Shown one piece after another: positions 16,877 to 26,587 of a DNA stretch of 40,372 nucleotides (positions within the stretch are counted from its first letter, which is position 1; each line of letters opens with the position of its first letter). The position numbers and the translations under genes were made by a program. Source of the DNA: Bacteroidota bacterium (GTDB lineage Bacteria; Bacteroidota; Bacteroidia; Bacteroidales; F082); contig QMPO01000002.1 of the NCBI GenBank assembly GCA_003648625.1, positions 1-40,372 on the forward strand, written 5' to 3'. Under the pieces are notes generated by a model. It was not told the DNA's origin. It saw only the letters and a program-made list of their open reading frames with translations, and searched no databases.

Positions 16877-17716
16877 TTATTTTGCTTTTAAATAAGTGCT
16901 GGCAGATGTGGAAGCAAATGCTGCAAAGTATCCTACAGCGCCATTGTCAACATTTGATCGCACATTCGCCGGAGGGCCGCTGAACATGGGGTCGTGAGGT
17001 TGCATCTCGGTTTGCGCTTCTAAAATAAAATTGTAGTAATCTTCAGAAATGAGGGAAACAACCAAAGTAACTTTGTCACCGGGTTGAATATCTTCCTTGT
17101 CGATCCCCATAACGGCCAGTCCGTAAAAATATTCATCGTTAAGATATTCATCGTCAAATACATTGACCTCGGAAATTTTTGCCGTAACCAGGGAGTCATT
17201 CGTCAGTTGTTGGAGCATATAAAAATTTCTTCCCGGTGGGTTAGGGGCGTACAGTGTGAGCATCCAGAAATCGAAAGATGTATTTAACTCCAGGGCTATC
17301 GAATCAATATGAAATGTCATGGCAGGCATGTAGGCGTTCGCCCTGTACTCGGTATATCCCCCAATGGCTTCTGGTAGTTGCACATCAAGGGTGTAGTTCT
17401 GCTCAGGCCGGCCGTTAAAGCCTTCTGGAAAAAGATACATTCCTGCCTTGTCAAAATCTTCGTGCAAAAGTACGGTATCCGTTCCGTCATCTACTTTTAT
17501 AACGGCATTTGAAACCACAGATACTGGTTCATTCGAGAAATAGTTTCCCGTTTCGGTCAGGCGGACATAGCAAAGGCTGTCGTCAGGTGTCAGGTATCCT
17601 TCAACAGCGAGTTTGATATATCCTTCTTCAAGCTCAATATCAATACGTTCGGTACATGCACTGAGCATTACCAGCCCCAGCATCATTACCATCAGATATG
17701 TTGTTTTCTGTCTCAT
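16877..17716 (-). CDS. DUF4249-type lipoprotein
   Basis: 'MRQKTTYLMVMMLGLVMLSACTERIDIELEEGYIKLAVEGYLTPDDS'; lipobox Cys; directly downstream of a TonB receptor. Confidence 0.85.
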   Translation of the reverse strand: MRQKTTYLMVMMLGLVMLSACTERIDIELEEGYIKLAVEGYLTPDDSLCYVRLTETGNYFSNEPVSVVSNAVIKVDDGTDTVLLHEDFDKAGMYLFPEGFNGRPEQNYTLDVQLPEAIGGYTEYRANAYMPAMTFHIDSIALELNTSFDFWMLTLYAPNPPGRNFYMLQQLTNDSLVTAKISEVNVFDDEYLNDEYFYGLAVMGIDKEDIQPGDKVTLVVSLISEDYYNFILEAQTEMQPHDPMFSGPPANVRSNVDNGAVGYFAAFASTSASTYLKAK

Positions 17717-17717
17717 C

Positions 17718-20066
17718 TTAAAATCGAAAGTTCCATGTGAATGTTGGTACAATACCAAATAAATAAGTCATCTCGGCATACGTAACCGATGGGTCAACAG
17801 GGTCGGTCTGGAAGTTGATCATCCATGCATTTTTGCGATTATAGGCATTATATATCGATATATTGAACTCGTTGTGAAACCTTTTTTTCCTGGTCTGATC
17901 ATCACGCCATGTGAAGGAAATATCCAATCGGTGATAATCAGGCATGCGGTATGAGTTTCGATCTGAATAGACAGGGATGTTATCACCGCCATATTCAAAT
18001 TTGCCAACGGGAAATGTAACCGGTTGCCCCGTCAGGTAGATCCATGACAGGCCGAAGCTTATACGTGGATTCAGGTCGTAATTAGCAACAATTGAGAAGT
18101 CGTTTGGCCTGTCGTAAGAAGACGGGTAGGCGTTGCCATCATTGATACCTGCCACTTCTTTGAACGCCCTTGAATAAGCATAACTGACCCACCCGGTAAG
18201 TTTACCTATGTTTTTTCTGAACATCAACTCGATACCGTAGCCCTTGCCTTTGCCTTCAAGCACCTGCCCCTCCAGAAATTTGTTGAGCAATAAGTCGGCA
18301 AAATCCCTGAAATCGACGGCATTTTTTATAGATTTGTAGTAGACCTCCACTGAGGCTTCAAACATCCCTTTCTTAAAATTTCTGAAATACCCGGTAGCCA
18401 CCTGGTCGGCAGATTGTGGTTTTACATTCGGGCTTGAAGGAAACCAGATACTAAAGGGGGAACCGGCTACTGAATTTTGTGCCTGCTGAATATACTGGTT
18501 ATTGCGCGAGTAGCTCAGTTTGAGCGAACTTGATTCGGTAAGCAGGAACACCATGCCTATGCGTGGCTCAAGACCTGTATACGTATGGTAAAAATCACCT
18601 TTGCCATAAACCGTTGAGTCGGTAGCAACTCCGTCATTGTCGTAATGATACACTGTAGCAGGTCCGATGTTGTTGAAAATGGAGAAACGAAGGCCGTACT
18701 TAATCGTGAACCTGTTGCCTATTTTTTGCTCATTGCTCAGGTAAAGTGCACTCTCGAGCGAATAATTACTGGCCAGGGCATAATTGCTGATAAACGAGTC
18801 GTCAGAAGTACCTTCGATAGTTCCAGGAAAAAAATCATGATAAATAGTTGAAAAGCCGAAAGTAACCTTATTGTTCGGATTGGCAAACCAGGTAAAATCA
18901 CCTTTTGCATTGTAATCGGTGATGGCCGACTGCCATAAAAAAGCGAACGGACTGTCTGCCTTATAGCTCAGGTTGTAGTTGAATCGATTGACGACTACCG
19001 TAAAATTGGAGAACAGTTTTTCATCGAAGATATGATTCCAACGAAGGGTTCCTGTTGCGTTTCCCCAGTTCATCCCGAAAAAATCGCTTTTAAAAACATC
19101 TTTGCCAAAATATCCTGACAAGTAGAGGTGATTGTTCTGGTTGATCCGGTAATTAACCTTGCCGTTGATGTCGTAGAAATAAAGAATATTGTTTTTAATC
19201 TCTTCATCCTTCGATAGCCGTAAAAACAAATCGGCATACGACCGGCGGCCGGCCACCATAAATGACGCTTTGTCTTTTACGATGGGGCCTTCCAGCATCA
19301 ACCGGCTTGAGATCATACCAATACCACCGTTGCCGTGAAATTTTTTCATATTCCCTTCCTTCATCCGTATGTCCACCAGCGAAGAAAGCCGTCCGCCATA
19401 TTTTGCCGGAAGATCGCCTTTATAAAGTTCCACGCTTTTTACAGCATCGTTATTAAACACCGAAAAGAAACCCATCAGGTGGCCGGCATTATACACATTG
19501 GCTTCATCAAGGAGGATCAGGTTCTGGTCAGGGCCACCACCACGCACACTGATGCCGGAGGATCCCTCGGCGGCGAATTTGACACCTGGCAACAGTTGTA
19601 GAGCCTTGATCAGATCCACTTCGCCCAGAAGAGCCGGAATGGATTTGATGGTTTTATTGTCCATTTTGGTTACACTCATCTGTGTTGACGTAACCTGCAC
19701 ATTTACAGCCTTGTCAGTAATTTCTACCTCATCCAGATTTTTGGCGGCAGGCATCAGTTCAATATTAATAGAGGTGTCGGAGAGCAATTCGATCTCAAGC
19801 GTAATATCGTTATAACCAATATACGAATACACTACTTTATAGGTGTCCGGTTTAAGCGAAATAGAATAATATCCGTAAACATTTGATGCTGTACCTTTTT
19901 TCAGATTAGTAATGTACACGGTTGCTCCCGGTAGATACTCACCGTTGCTTTTGTCAGTAATTGATCCACTCAGCGAATACTCATTCTTTACATTGCCGCT
20001 GGCCCCGAGCGTCAGGCAAACGGAGAATAGCAGTAAAAAAAAGAGAATGTGTCTTAAAGTGTTCAA
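17718..20066 (-). CDS. TonB-dependent receptor with CarboxypepD_reg-like domain
   Basis: 'SLSGSITDKSNGEYLPGATVYITNLKKGTASNVYGYYSISL', plug 'GISVRGGGPDQNLILLDEANVYN', C-terminal barrel. TTG start directly abuts the upstream stop codon. Confidence 0.92.
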   Translation of the reverse strand: MNTLRHILFFLLLFSVCLTLGASGNVKNEYSLSGSITDKSNGEYLPGATVYITNLKKGTASNVYGYYSISLKPDTYKVVYSYIGYNDITLEIELLSDTSINIELMPAAKNLDEVEITDKAVNVQVTSTQMSVTKMDNKTIKSIPALLGEVDLIKALQLLPGVKFAAEGSSGISVRGGGPDQNLILLDEANVYNAGHLMGFFSVFNNDAVKSVELYKGDLPAKYGGRLSSLVDIRMKEGNMKKFHGNGGIGMISSRLMLEGPIVKDKASFMVAGRRSYADLFLRLSKDEEIKNNILYFYDINGKVNYRINQNNHLYLSGYFGKDVFKSDFFGMNWGNATGTLRWNHIFDEKLFSNFTVVVNRFNYNLSYKADSPFAFLWQSAITDYNAKGDFTWFANPNNKVTFGFSTIYHDFFPGTIEGTSDDSFISNYALASNYSLESALYLSNEQKIGNRFTIKYGLRFSIFNNIGPATVYHYDNDGVATDSTVYGKGDFYHTYTGLEPRIGMVFLLTESSSLKLSYSRNNQYIQQAQNSVAGSPFSIWFPSSPNVKPQSADQVATGYFRNFKKGMFEASVEVYYKSIKNAVDFRDFADLLLNKFLEGQVLEGKGKGYGIELMFRKNIGKLTGWVSYAYSRAFKEVAGINDGNAYPSSYDRPNDFSIVANYDLNPRISFGLSWIYLTGQPVTFPVGKFEYGGDNIPVYSDRNSYRMPDYHRLDISFTWRDDQTRKKRFHNEFNISIYNAYNRKNAWMINFQTDPVDPSVTYAEMTYLFGIVPTFTWNFRF

Positions 20067-21050
20067 TTAATTCAGATTTTTTAACATAACTTCGATCTCA
20101 AATAGATCCGAACTTCCGTCATCATTGTCACTAACTGACAAAACAACCACTTTATCGCCTGTTGTTGATTTACTGACAATGCTTTCCAGCTTTGTGTTAA
20201 TCGGTGTTTTGTCTTTATCCGTTAGCAAAACGGAATAATAAGTTCCTTGATCCAGATGCTCAAAAGGAATATAGCCAATATAACTACCCAGTATGGTGCC
20301 GTCATAAAGTTCACTTTTCGTGTCTTCCAGCGATGCCGTGAACAACATTCCATCTCTGCCCGGCACGATGCAGGCACCGGAAAAACCGGAAGGCACCTCT
20401 TTGTATACGGGAAGCTCAAATTTGTATACTGTGATCTTCGGAAGCTGGTTGTCATCTGATACTAAGTAATTCATCAGGGATTCCAGCTTTACAGCTACCA
20501 CAAAATTTTCGTTGACATTGCCTCTGTGGAGCAGATACGCTGCTTTATCCGATATGGCAAGACCTTCAATGTTGATCTCGCTGCCGTCAGGAATTCCCGC
20601 CTGTTTCTTGATTTTATCGTACAGTCCCCTGATGTTTTTTCTTAAAACCATAGTGTCTCCGGTAAGGTTTATCAGGTGAGCCGTATCTCTTGTAATTGTC
20701 ATAGAACCTGAAGACAATACAAGCAAATAATCATTTTCTTCATATTCAAACAGGGCAATTGATTCAAAATCGGCTTTAACATTCCATGGGGTCCGGTTAT
20801 TGACGACTGTATCAATGGCCGAGAGTGCCAAACTATCAGTAACATTCCATTCGTCGTTGAGCGAAACCAGCCAACGCAGATCGTCACCTGTAAGATAAAT
20901 AGTATGATGTGCATATTCGATACCTGAAGCCGACGGAATGTGTGCCAAATAGGCATGTTTGGTAACTTTCGCCTGTATATTTGGTTTCTTCTGCGTGCAG
21001 GAAGTCAGGAATATCAGCGCTAAAGCAAGGTAAAACAGTATGTTTTTCAT
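20067..21050 (-). CDS. lipoprotein of unknown function (possibly beta-propeller-like)
   Basis: Start at 'MKNILFYLALALIFLTSCTQKK' (lipobox). Repeated 'EGLAISDKAAYLLHRGN'-type segments suggest blades; family not certain. Confidence 0.7.
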   Translation of the reverse strand: MKNILFYLALALIFLTSCTQKKPNIQAKVTKHAYLAHIPSASGIEYAHHTIYLTGDDLRWLVSLNDEWNVTDSLALSAIDTVVNNRTPWNVKADFESIALFEYEENDYLLVLSSGSMTITRDTAHLINLTGDTMVLRKNIRGLYDKIKKQAGIPDGSEINIEGLAISDKAAYLLHRGNVNENFVVAVKLESLMNYLVSDDNQLPKITVYKFELPVYKEVPSGFSGACIVPGRDGMLFTASLEDTKSELYDGTILGSYIGYIPFEHLDQGTYYSVLLTDKDKTPINTKLESIVSKSTTGDKVVVLSVSDNDDGSSDLFEIEVMLKNLN

Positions 21051-21068
21051 TTTTCCGGTATTGAAGGA

Positions 21069-21076
21069 CAAATATA
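21069..21076 (-). promoter_or_regulatory. -7 promoter element TATATTTG
   Basis: TAnnTTTG on the minus strand, 18 bp before the ATG at 21050. Confidence 0.55.
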
Positions 21077-21170
21077 ACGGATAAGCTTTATAACCGCTGT
21101 TATCTTTAGGTAAAATTATCCGGGCATGTTTTTTGACGATGATATTTTTTCTATTTTGCAAAGTACTCAT

Positions 21171-21839
21171 ATGAATACGGAAAAGAAAAGATTTATTGGA
21201 GCGGTTTATATTCCACTGACGTTGCTGGTTATTATGTGGGTGGTGAAACTGGTGGAACTGGCTTTTAACCTGAGATTTTCGTGGTTGGGTGTTCATCCGT
21301 TGCGTTTGGAGGGTTTGCCGGGTATTTTATTTTCGCCCCTGCTGCATGGCGACATCAATCATTTGACAGCTAACTCTGTGCCCTTCCTCGTTTTGGCTAC
21401 GGCCCTGTTTTATTTCTATCGGGAAATTTCGATCAAAGTACTTATTGGTATCTGGTTGTTATCCGGGGTATGGATTTGGTTTGGCGGCCAGAGCGGCTCG
21501 GTGCATATTGGTGCCAGCAGCCTGATATACGGTTTGTCATCGTTTTTATTTGTGAGCGGACTTATACGAAAAGATACGCGCTTAGCGGCGCTGGCACTTA
21601 TCGTGGCATTTCTTTACGGCAGCATAGTCTGGGGTGTGTTTCCTGATTTTTTTCCAAAGAAGAATATATCGTGGGAAGGCCACCTCGGAGGATTAGTAGC
21701 AGGTATCATTTTAGCTTTTTATTATAAAAAAGCAGGACCACAAAGAAAAAGATACTCGTGGGAATTCGAGGAGGAAGATGACACTTCGGAGGACACAGAA
21801 GCTTACTGGAATATTAAAAACAGAGACTCGACTTCCTAA
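21171..21839 (+). CDS. rhomboid family intramembrane serine protease
   Basis: 'HGDINHLTANS', catalytic 'HIGASSLIYGLSSF' (Ser), 'WEGHLGGLVAGI' (His), multiple TM segments. Confidence 0.92.
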   Translation: MNTEKKRFIGAVYIPLTLLVIMWVVKLVELAFNLRFSWLGVHPLRLEGLPGILFSPLLHGDINHLTANSVPFLVLATALFYFYREISIKVLIGIWLLSGVWIWFGGQSGSVHIGASSLIYGLSSFLFVSGLIRKDTRLAALALIVAFLYGSIVWGVFPDFFPKKNISWEGHLGGLVAGIILAFYYKKAGPQRKRYSWEFEEEDDTSEDTEAYWNIKNRDSTS

Positions 21840-22393
21840 TCAAAATCTTCAAGGTTGTACCACCCTTTGTTTTTCCCGGTGAACCCGCGCAAATAGTCAT
21901 GAATGATCTCAAAATCTTTTTCAATATCGCCTGAGGGGTATATGAAAGGTCCAATACCTCCGATTTTTTTTGGATAGTCGATAAAACCGATGATAATGGG
22001 AACATTGGCTTTCAGCGCAATGTAATAAAACCCTTTTTTCCAGTTATCGACACGTGTTCTGGTTCCTTCGGGCGTGACAACTAAAAAAAGCGAATCCCTT
22101 TCTTCGAACATTTTAGCTACGGTATCAACCAGGTTGGTGTTTTTACTCCTGTCAACGGGTATTCCGCCCATAGCTTTTAATAACCCACCATACCACGTAT
22201 TAAAAGCTTCCTTTTTAATGAGCAGGTTTATTTTAACTCCGTAATGCCAGAAAGCCATCCGCCCGATCACAAAATCCATCATACTTGTGTGCGGTGCCTG
22301 TAGGATGACACCTTTTTTTACATCTTTCGGGATTTCATTTATCAGGGTCCACCCGATGAGCTTTAAAATAAGTGTTGCCAGTTTTTGTAACAT
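21836..22393 (-). CDS. 1-acyl-sn-glycerol-3-phosphate acyltransferase-like (PlsC family)
   Basis: 'APHTSMMDFVIG' HX4D motif and 'LVVTPEGTRTRVDNWKKGFYYIA'. Confidence 0.9.
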   Translation of the reverse strand: MLQKLATLILKLIGWTLINEIPKDVKKGVILQAPHTSMMDFVIGRMAFWHYGVKINLLIKKEAFNTWYGGLLKAMGGIPVDRSKNTNLVDTVAKMFEERDSLFLVVTPEGTRTRVDNWKKGFYYIALKANVPIIIGFIDYPKKIGGIGPFIYPSGDIEKDFEIIHDYLRGFTGKNKGWYNLEDFD

Positions 22394-22410
22394 TCTTTTT
22401 CTTTATAGGG

Positions 22411-22418
22411 CAAATTTA
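22411..22418 (-). promoter_or_regulatory. -7 promoter element TAAATTTG
   Basis: TAnnTTTG on the minus strand, 17 bp before the ATG at 22393. Confidence 0.5.
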
Positions 22419-22496
22419 TACATTCTTTATAAAAGGCAGGGAGCTTTTTTATACACCTTGCTGTTTATTAGTTTATACCAGGCTTATTCTGTCAAT

Positions 22497-22533
22497 AAAA
22501 AAACCGTCAGTATTTTAGTTTGACGGTTTTTTT
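22497..22533 (-). terminator. Rho-independent terminator (potentially bidirectional)
   Basis: Perfect 13-bp inverted repeat AAAAAAACCGTCA / TGACGGTTTTTTT, A/T-tailed on both sides, downstream of the M13 peptidase gene. Confidence 0.85.
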
Positions 22534-22550
22534 TTGTTGAAGTGTATCTG

Positions 22551-24590
22551 TTACCAGATATAAGCTCTTTTTTCTTTCGGGATATACAATTTGTCATCAG
22601 GTGAAATTCCGAAAGCGTCAAGAAAAATATCCATATTAAATGGAGGGATGTTCACCCTCGCTTCTCCGGGGCTGTGTACATCTTCCTTCAATTGACGCAT
22701 TAATGCCTTGTCGCGGACATTTTGCCGCCAAACCTGGGCGTAAGCCATAAAAAAGCGCTGGTCAGCTGAATAACCGTCAATCATTTCCGGTTGTGCACCG
22801 TTCAATGCCATCAGGAACGCATCGTATGAAATGTTCAAGCCACCCATATCGGCAATATTTTCGCCCATAGTAAGGTTTCCGTTGATGTGCAGCGAGTCGA
22901 GCATCGTATAGTCATCATATTGTTTTGCCAGAATGGCAGCCTTTGCCATAAATCGCTCGGCATCTTCATCGGTCCACCACTCATTCATATTGCCGTCTTT
23001 GTCGTATTTTCTTCCCTGGTCGTCAAACCCGTGGGTCATTTCATGTCCGATAACAACGCCAATAGCGCCGTAATTTACGGCATCGTCAGCATCTTTATTA
23101 AAAAATGGAGGCTGTAAAATACCGGCGGGGAATACAATTTCATTATTGGTAGGATTATAGTAAGCATTTACTGTCTGTGGTGTCATACCCCACTCCGTTT
23201 TATCAACCTTCTTCCCGATTTTGGCAAAATCCCTTTTAAACTCGAATGCACGGGCATTTTGTACGTTCAGAAGATAATTGTCCGGAACAATATTTAGTGT
23301 TGAGTAATCTTTCCATTTGTCAGGATAACCAATTTTTACGGTTATGGCTTCCAGTTTGGCCAACGCTTTTTCTTTGGTCTCATCTGTCATCCAGTCCAGT
23401 TTTTTTATTCTTCCGGCAAATGCGAGGCGCAGGTTTTCTACGAGTTTTACCATCCGTTCTTTCGACTCAGGCGGAAAATAGCGTTCTACATAAATTTGGC
23501 CCAGCCCTTCTCCAAGTCCTCCTGAAGTAGTAGCAAGCACACGCTTCCAACGTGGCCTTAATACTTCGCTTCCGGACAGCGTTTTTCCGAAGAAATCAAA
23601 GTTTTGCTGAACAAAAGCATCACTCAGGTAATTTGCCGATCCATCCAGTAAATGCCATGGCAGATAAGTCCTCCAGTCTTCAACCGGGTATTTGGCTATC
23701 AGTTCCGACATGCCTTTCATAAATTCTGTCTGGCTGACATTCAATTCGCCCGGGTCGGGAAGACCTAATGCGGTAAAATAAGCATCCCAGTCGAAACCGG
23801 GAGCTAACACTTTAAGGTCATTCAGTGACATTTTGTGAAAGTTCTCTTCTGCGATTCTTGTTTCCATCCTTGTTTTGGAAACTTTGGCCAGGTCTGTTTC
23901 CATAGCAAGAATAGTTTCTGCAGTTTTTGTAGCAGCAGACTCATCATCACCTTTCAGCAGAAACATTTTTGTGATGTGTGTTTTGTAATCTTCCCGAATT
24001 TGCTGCATACGTTCACTCTCGTCAGTGTAGTAGGTAACATCGGGCAATCCCAGGCCACCCTGCCAGAAGTTAGCGATATTCCATTTGCTGTCCGACTGGT
24101 CAGCAGCCGTAAATAAATAGAATAAAGGACTTAATCCTTTTTGCTGCATCACAGCTATGTGCCGGCTGATATCTGTTGCAGACTGCAAATTGTTTATTTC
24201 ATCAAATTCCGGTTGCAGAACTGTAATACCCAATTCTTCAATACGCATGGTGTCCATGCCGCTGTTGTAAAAGTCTCTGATTTTCTGACTGATACTCCCC
24301 TCAGCAGCTTCCTTGTCAGCTGAAACTTCCTTTACAAGTGTCTGGAGCATTTTTTCATTTTCTTCGTACAAAACCGTAAACGCACCGTACGAACTATATT
24401 CGGGGGGCACCGGATTGTTTTTGATCCAGTTGCCGTTCACAAACCTGAAAAAATCGTCTCCGGGTTTGATGTTTAAATCCATGTTTGCTGGATCAAGAGC
24501 TTTTGTCATTGTTTTTTCCTGTTTGTTCTCGCACGCGTATGCCAATAGCAATACAATTGCGATCATTGCAAAAAAATTGAATCTTTTCAT
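22551..24590 (-). CDS. M13 family metallopeptidase (neprilysin/PepO-like), lipoprotein
   Basis: 'VIGHEMTHGFDDQGRKYD' (HEXXH), 'MGENIADMGGLNISYDA', C-terminal 'PPFNMDIFLDAFGI'; start at MKRFNFFAMIAIVLLLAYAC. Confidence 0.95.
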   Translation of the reverse strand: MKRFNFFAMIAIVLLLAYACENKQEKTMTKALDPANMDLNIKPGDDFFRFVNGNWIKNNPVPPEYSSYGAFTVLYEENEKMLQTLVKEVSADKEAAEGSISQKIRDFYNSGMDTMRIEELGITVLQPEFDEINNLQSATDISRHIAVMQQKGLSPLFYLFTAADQSDSKWNIANFWQGGLGLPDVTYYTDESERMQQIREDYKTHITKMFLLKGDDESAATKTAETILAMETDLAKVSKTRMETRIAEENFHKMSLNDLKVLAPGFDWDAYFTALGLPDPGELNVSQTEFMKGMSELIAKYPVEDWRTYLPWHLLDGSANYLSDAFVQQNFDFFGKTLSGSEVLRPRWKRVLATTSGGLGEGLGQIYVERYFPPESKERMVKLVENLRLAFAGRIKKLDWMTDETKEKALAKLEAITVKIGYPDKWKDYSTLNIVPDNYLLNVQNARAFEFKRDFAKIGKKVDKTEWGMTPQTVNAYYNPTNNEIVFPAGILQPPFFNKDADDAVNYGAIGVVIGHEMTHGFDDQGRKYDKDGNMNEWWTDEDAERFMAKAAILAKQYDDYTMLDSLHINGNLTMGENIADMGGLNISYDAFLMALNGAQPEMIDGYSADQRFFMAYAQVWRQNVRDKALMRQLKEDVHSPGEARVNIPPFNMDIFLDAFGISPDDKLYIPKEKRAYIW

Positions 24591-24629
24591 GTTTTTTGAT
24601 TTAATGGTTGCGATAACATTAATTACGGG

Positions 24630-24637
24630 CAAAGATA
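24630..24637 (-). promoter_or_regulatory. -7 promoter element TATCTTTG
   Basis: TAnnTTTG on the minus strand upstream of the M13 peptidase ATG at 24590. Confidence 0.5.
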
Positions 24638-24678
24638 CGAATGTTGCAGAGATATAAATTTTATTTTATGAAAAAGTA

Positions 24679-26409
24679 TTAAAAATCCAGCTCCAGGTTA
24701 AGCTGTTCTTTCAGGTCAGCTAGGTCGGGATATTTTTTGGCCATTTCTTCGAATTTCTCCCGGTCGGTATAAGCTGTTTTATGGGTTGTTTTGTCGGCTA
24801 CAACCGGAGCCAGTTTGATCTGGTTGTTATTTAATTCCTTTTTAAAGTATTCCAGCATAGCAGACACATTGATTTTATCTTTGGCAATCAATATATTGTC
24901 CACTTTGAACTCGATAATAAAATTGTCTTTCAATACCGGTTTGTATTTTGCCAGGGCATGAGCGAAACTGGGAGCTGTAGCGTTATAAACTTCGGTAAAA
25001 TTACGCCAGACTTCAATCAGCCGGCTCTGGTCAAATTCATTAGTGATCGGTTCTTCGGCAGCCTCTTTCGTATCGTCACTTTTTTGTTTAAGGGCATTCA
25101 ATCCGTCCCTGATCGAAATGTTTTTAATCTTTCTGCCGTTTTCTTCTTTTTTAACTGCGGGTTCTTTTTTCTTTATTTCCTGAGAAACCTCCGGGGTTTT
25201 GATTTCTTCGTCTTTCGGGATTTCCTTATCCGCTTCCTTACCATATATTTTTTTTGGTTCATTTACTGTTTTCGGTGCAGCCGAAACAGCCTTTTTAACG
25301 ACCTGAACAGCCTGGTCGGTATTGACCTGCGCAAGTTGCATCAGTGCAATTTCCACATGTAATTGCTTGTTGTTGCTTGTTTTATAACTCAGGTCGAATT
25401 TATTGCATATATCAATGGCCCGAAATAAAACAGGCACCTCTATTTGTTCTGATTGTTCTTTATAGTGTTCTTTAAGCGAAGGGCTGGCCAGCAACAGTTG
25501 CAGGGTTGCAGGGTCTTTTATAACCAGTAAATTGCGTAAATGCTCGGTGAGGCCGGTAATGAAATGCTGCCCGTCAAATCCATTCTCCATAATCTCGTTG
25601 AAGATCAGGAGCAGATCGGAAAAGTTTCCATTAAGAAGAGCATCGGTTACTTTAAAATAATACTCGTAATCGAGTATGTTGAGGTTTTCGATAACGTTTT
25701 TGTAAGTCAGTGTGTCGCCGCTGTAACTAACGATCTGATCGAATGTAGAAAGGGCATCACGCAAAGCTCCGTCGGCCTTCTGGGCAATGATGTGCAGGGC
25801 TTCTACCTCTGCGTCAACGCCTTCGTTTTTGGCTACATAATCAAGGTGTGCTGCAATGTCTTCAACGCGGATTCGCTTAAAATCAAAAATCTGGCACCGA
25901 GACAAAATAGTGGGTAGTATTTTGTGTTTTTCCGTAGTAGCAAGAATAAATTTTGCATAGGCCGGCGGCTCTTCCAATGTCTTCAGGAAAGCATTGAAAG
26001 CCGCTTGCGACAACATATGTACCTCATCAATAATATATACTTTGTATTTACCCACCTGGGGAGGTATGCGTACCTGATCAACCAGATTCCTGATGTCATC
26101 GACGGAATTATTTGAAGCAGCATCTAATTCATGAATATTGAAAGATGCATTGTTGTTGAACGAAGTACACGATTCACATTTGTCACATGGTTCCAGGTTT
26201 TCGGTAAGGTTTTCGCAGTTGATTGTTTTAGCCAATATCCGGGCACATGTGGTTTTTCCCACACCCCTGGGTCCGGTAAACAGAAAAGCCTGCGCCAGAT
26301 GATTGTTTTTTATGGCATTCTGCAAAGTGGAAGTTATTGCTTCCTGTCCCACTACCTGCTTGAAAGTGGCCGGCCGGTATTTTCGTGCTGATACAATAAA
26401 TTTTTCCAT
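24679..26409 (-). CDS. dnaX: DNA polymerase III subunit gamma/tau
   Basis: 'SARKYRPATFKQVVGQEAITSTLQNAI', 'FTGPRGVGKTTCARILAKTINC', 'VYIIDEVHMLSQAAFNAFLKTLEEPP'; start at MEKFIVSARKYRP. Confidence 0.96.
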   Translation of the reverse strand: MEKFIVSARKYRPATFKQVVGQEAITSTLQNAIKNNHLAQAFLFTGPRGVGKTTCARILAKTINCENLTENLEPCDKCESCTSFNNNASFNIHELDAASNNSVDDIRNLVDQVRIPPQVGKYKVYIIDEVHMLSQAAFNAFLKTLEEPPAYAKFILATTEKHKILPTILSRCQIFDFKRIRVEDIAAHLDYVAKNEGVDAEVEALHIIAQKADGALRDALSTFDQIVSYSGDTLTYKNVIENLNILDYEYYFKVTDALLNGNFSDLLLIFNEIMENGFDGQHFITGLTEHLRNLLVIKDPATLQLLLASPSLKEHYKEQSEQIEVPVLFRAIDICNKFDLSYKTSNNKQLHVEIALMQLAQVNTDQAVQVVKKAVSAAPKTVNEPKKIYGKEADKEIPKDEEIKTPEVSQEIKKKEPAVKKEENGRKIKNISIRDGLNALKQKSDDTKEAAEEPITNEFDQSRLIEVWRNFTEVYNATAPSFAHALAKYKPVLKDNFIIEFKVDNILIAKDKINVSAMLEYFKKELNNNQIKLAPVVADKTTHKTAYTDREKFEEMAKKYPDLADLKEQLNLELDF

Positions 26410-26587
26410 ACGGGGATGTGAAATTTGAACTTCAAAATTACTAATTATTGAGGGCAGATGGGCTATTTTTGTATGCCTAATTATCAACATTGATGAATGA
26501 AACACGTACTTTTTGACAGGTTTTTCAGTTTATTGTTTTGTATGCCAGTAAAATAGTTTAATCTGAAATTTTGTTACTTTTACCTTC

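Noticed and set aside
17119-17156. Short tandem ATATTCATCGT repeat in the DUF4249 gene
   Set aside because: Encodes a modest DEYLN/DEYFY sequence; too short to interpret.
21051-21296. N-terminal extension of the lipoprotein ORF (MNTQPRKSQVKSQ...)
   Set aside because: The signal peptide/lipobox starts at 21050, with a promoter box inside the extension; it also overlaps the divergent rhomboid gene.
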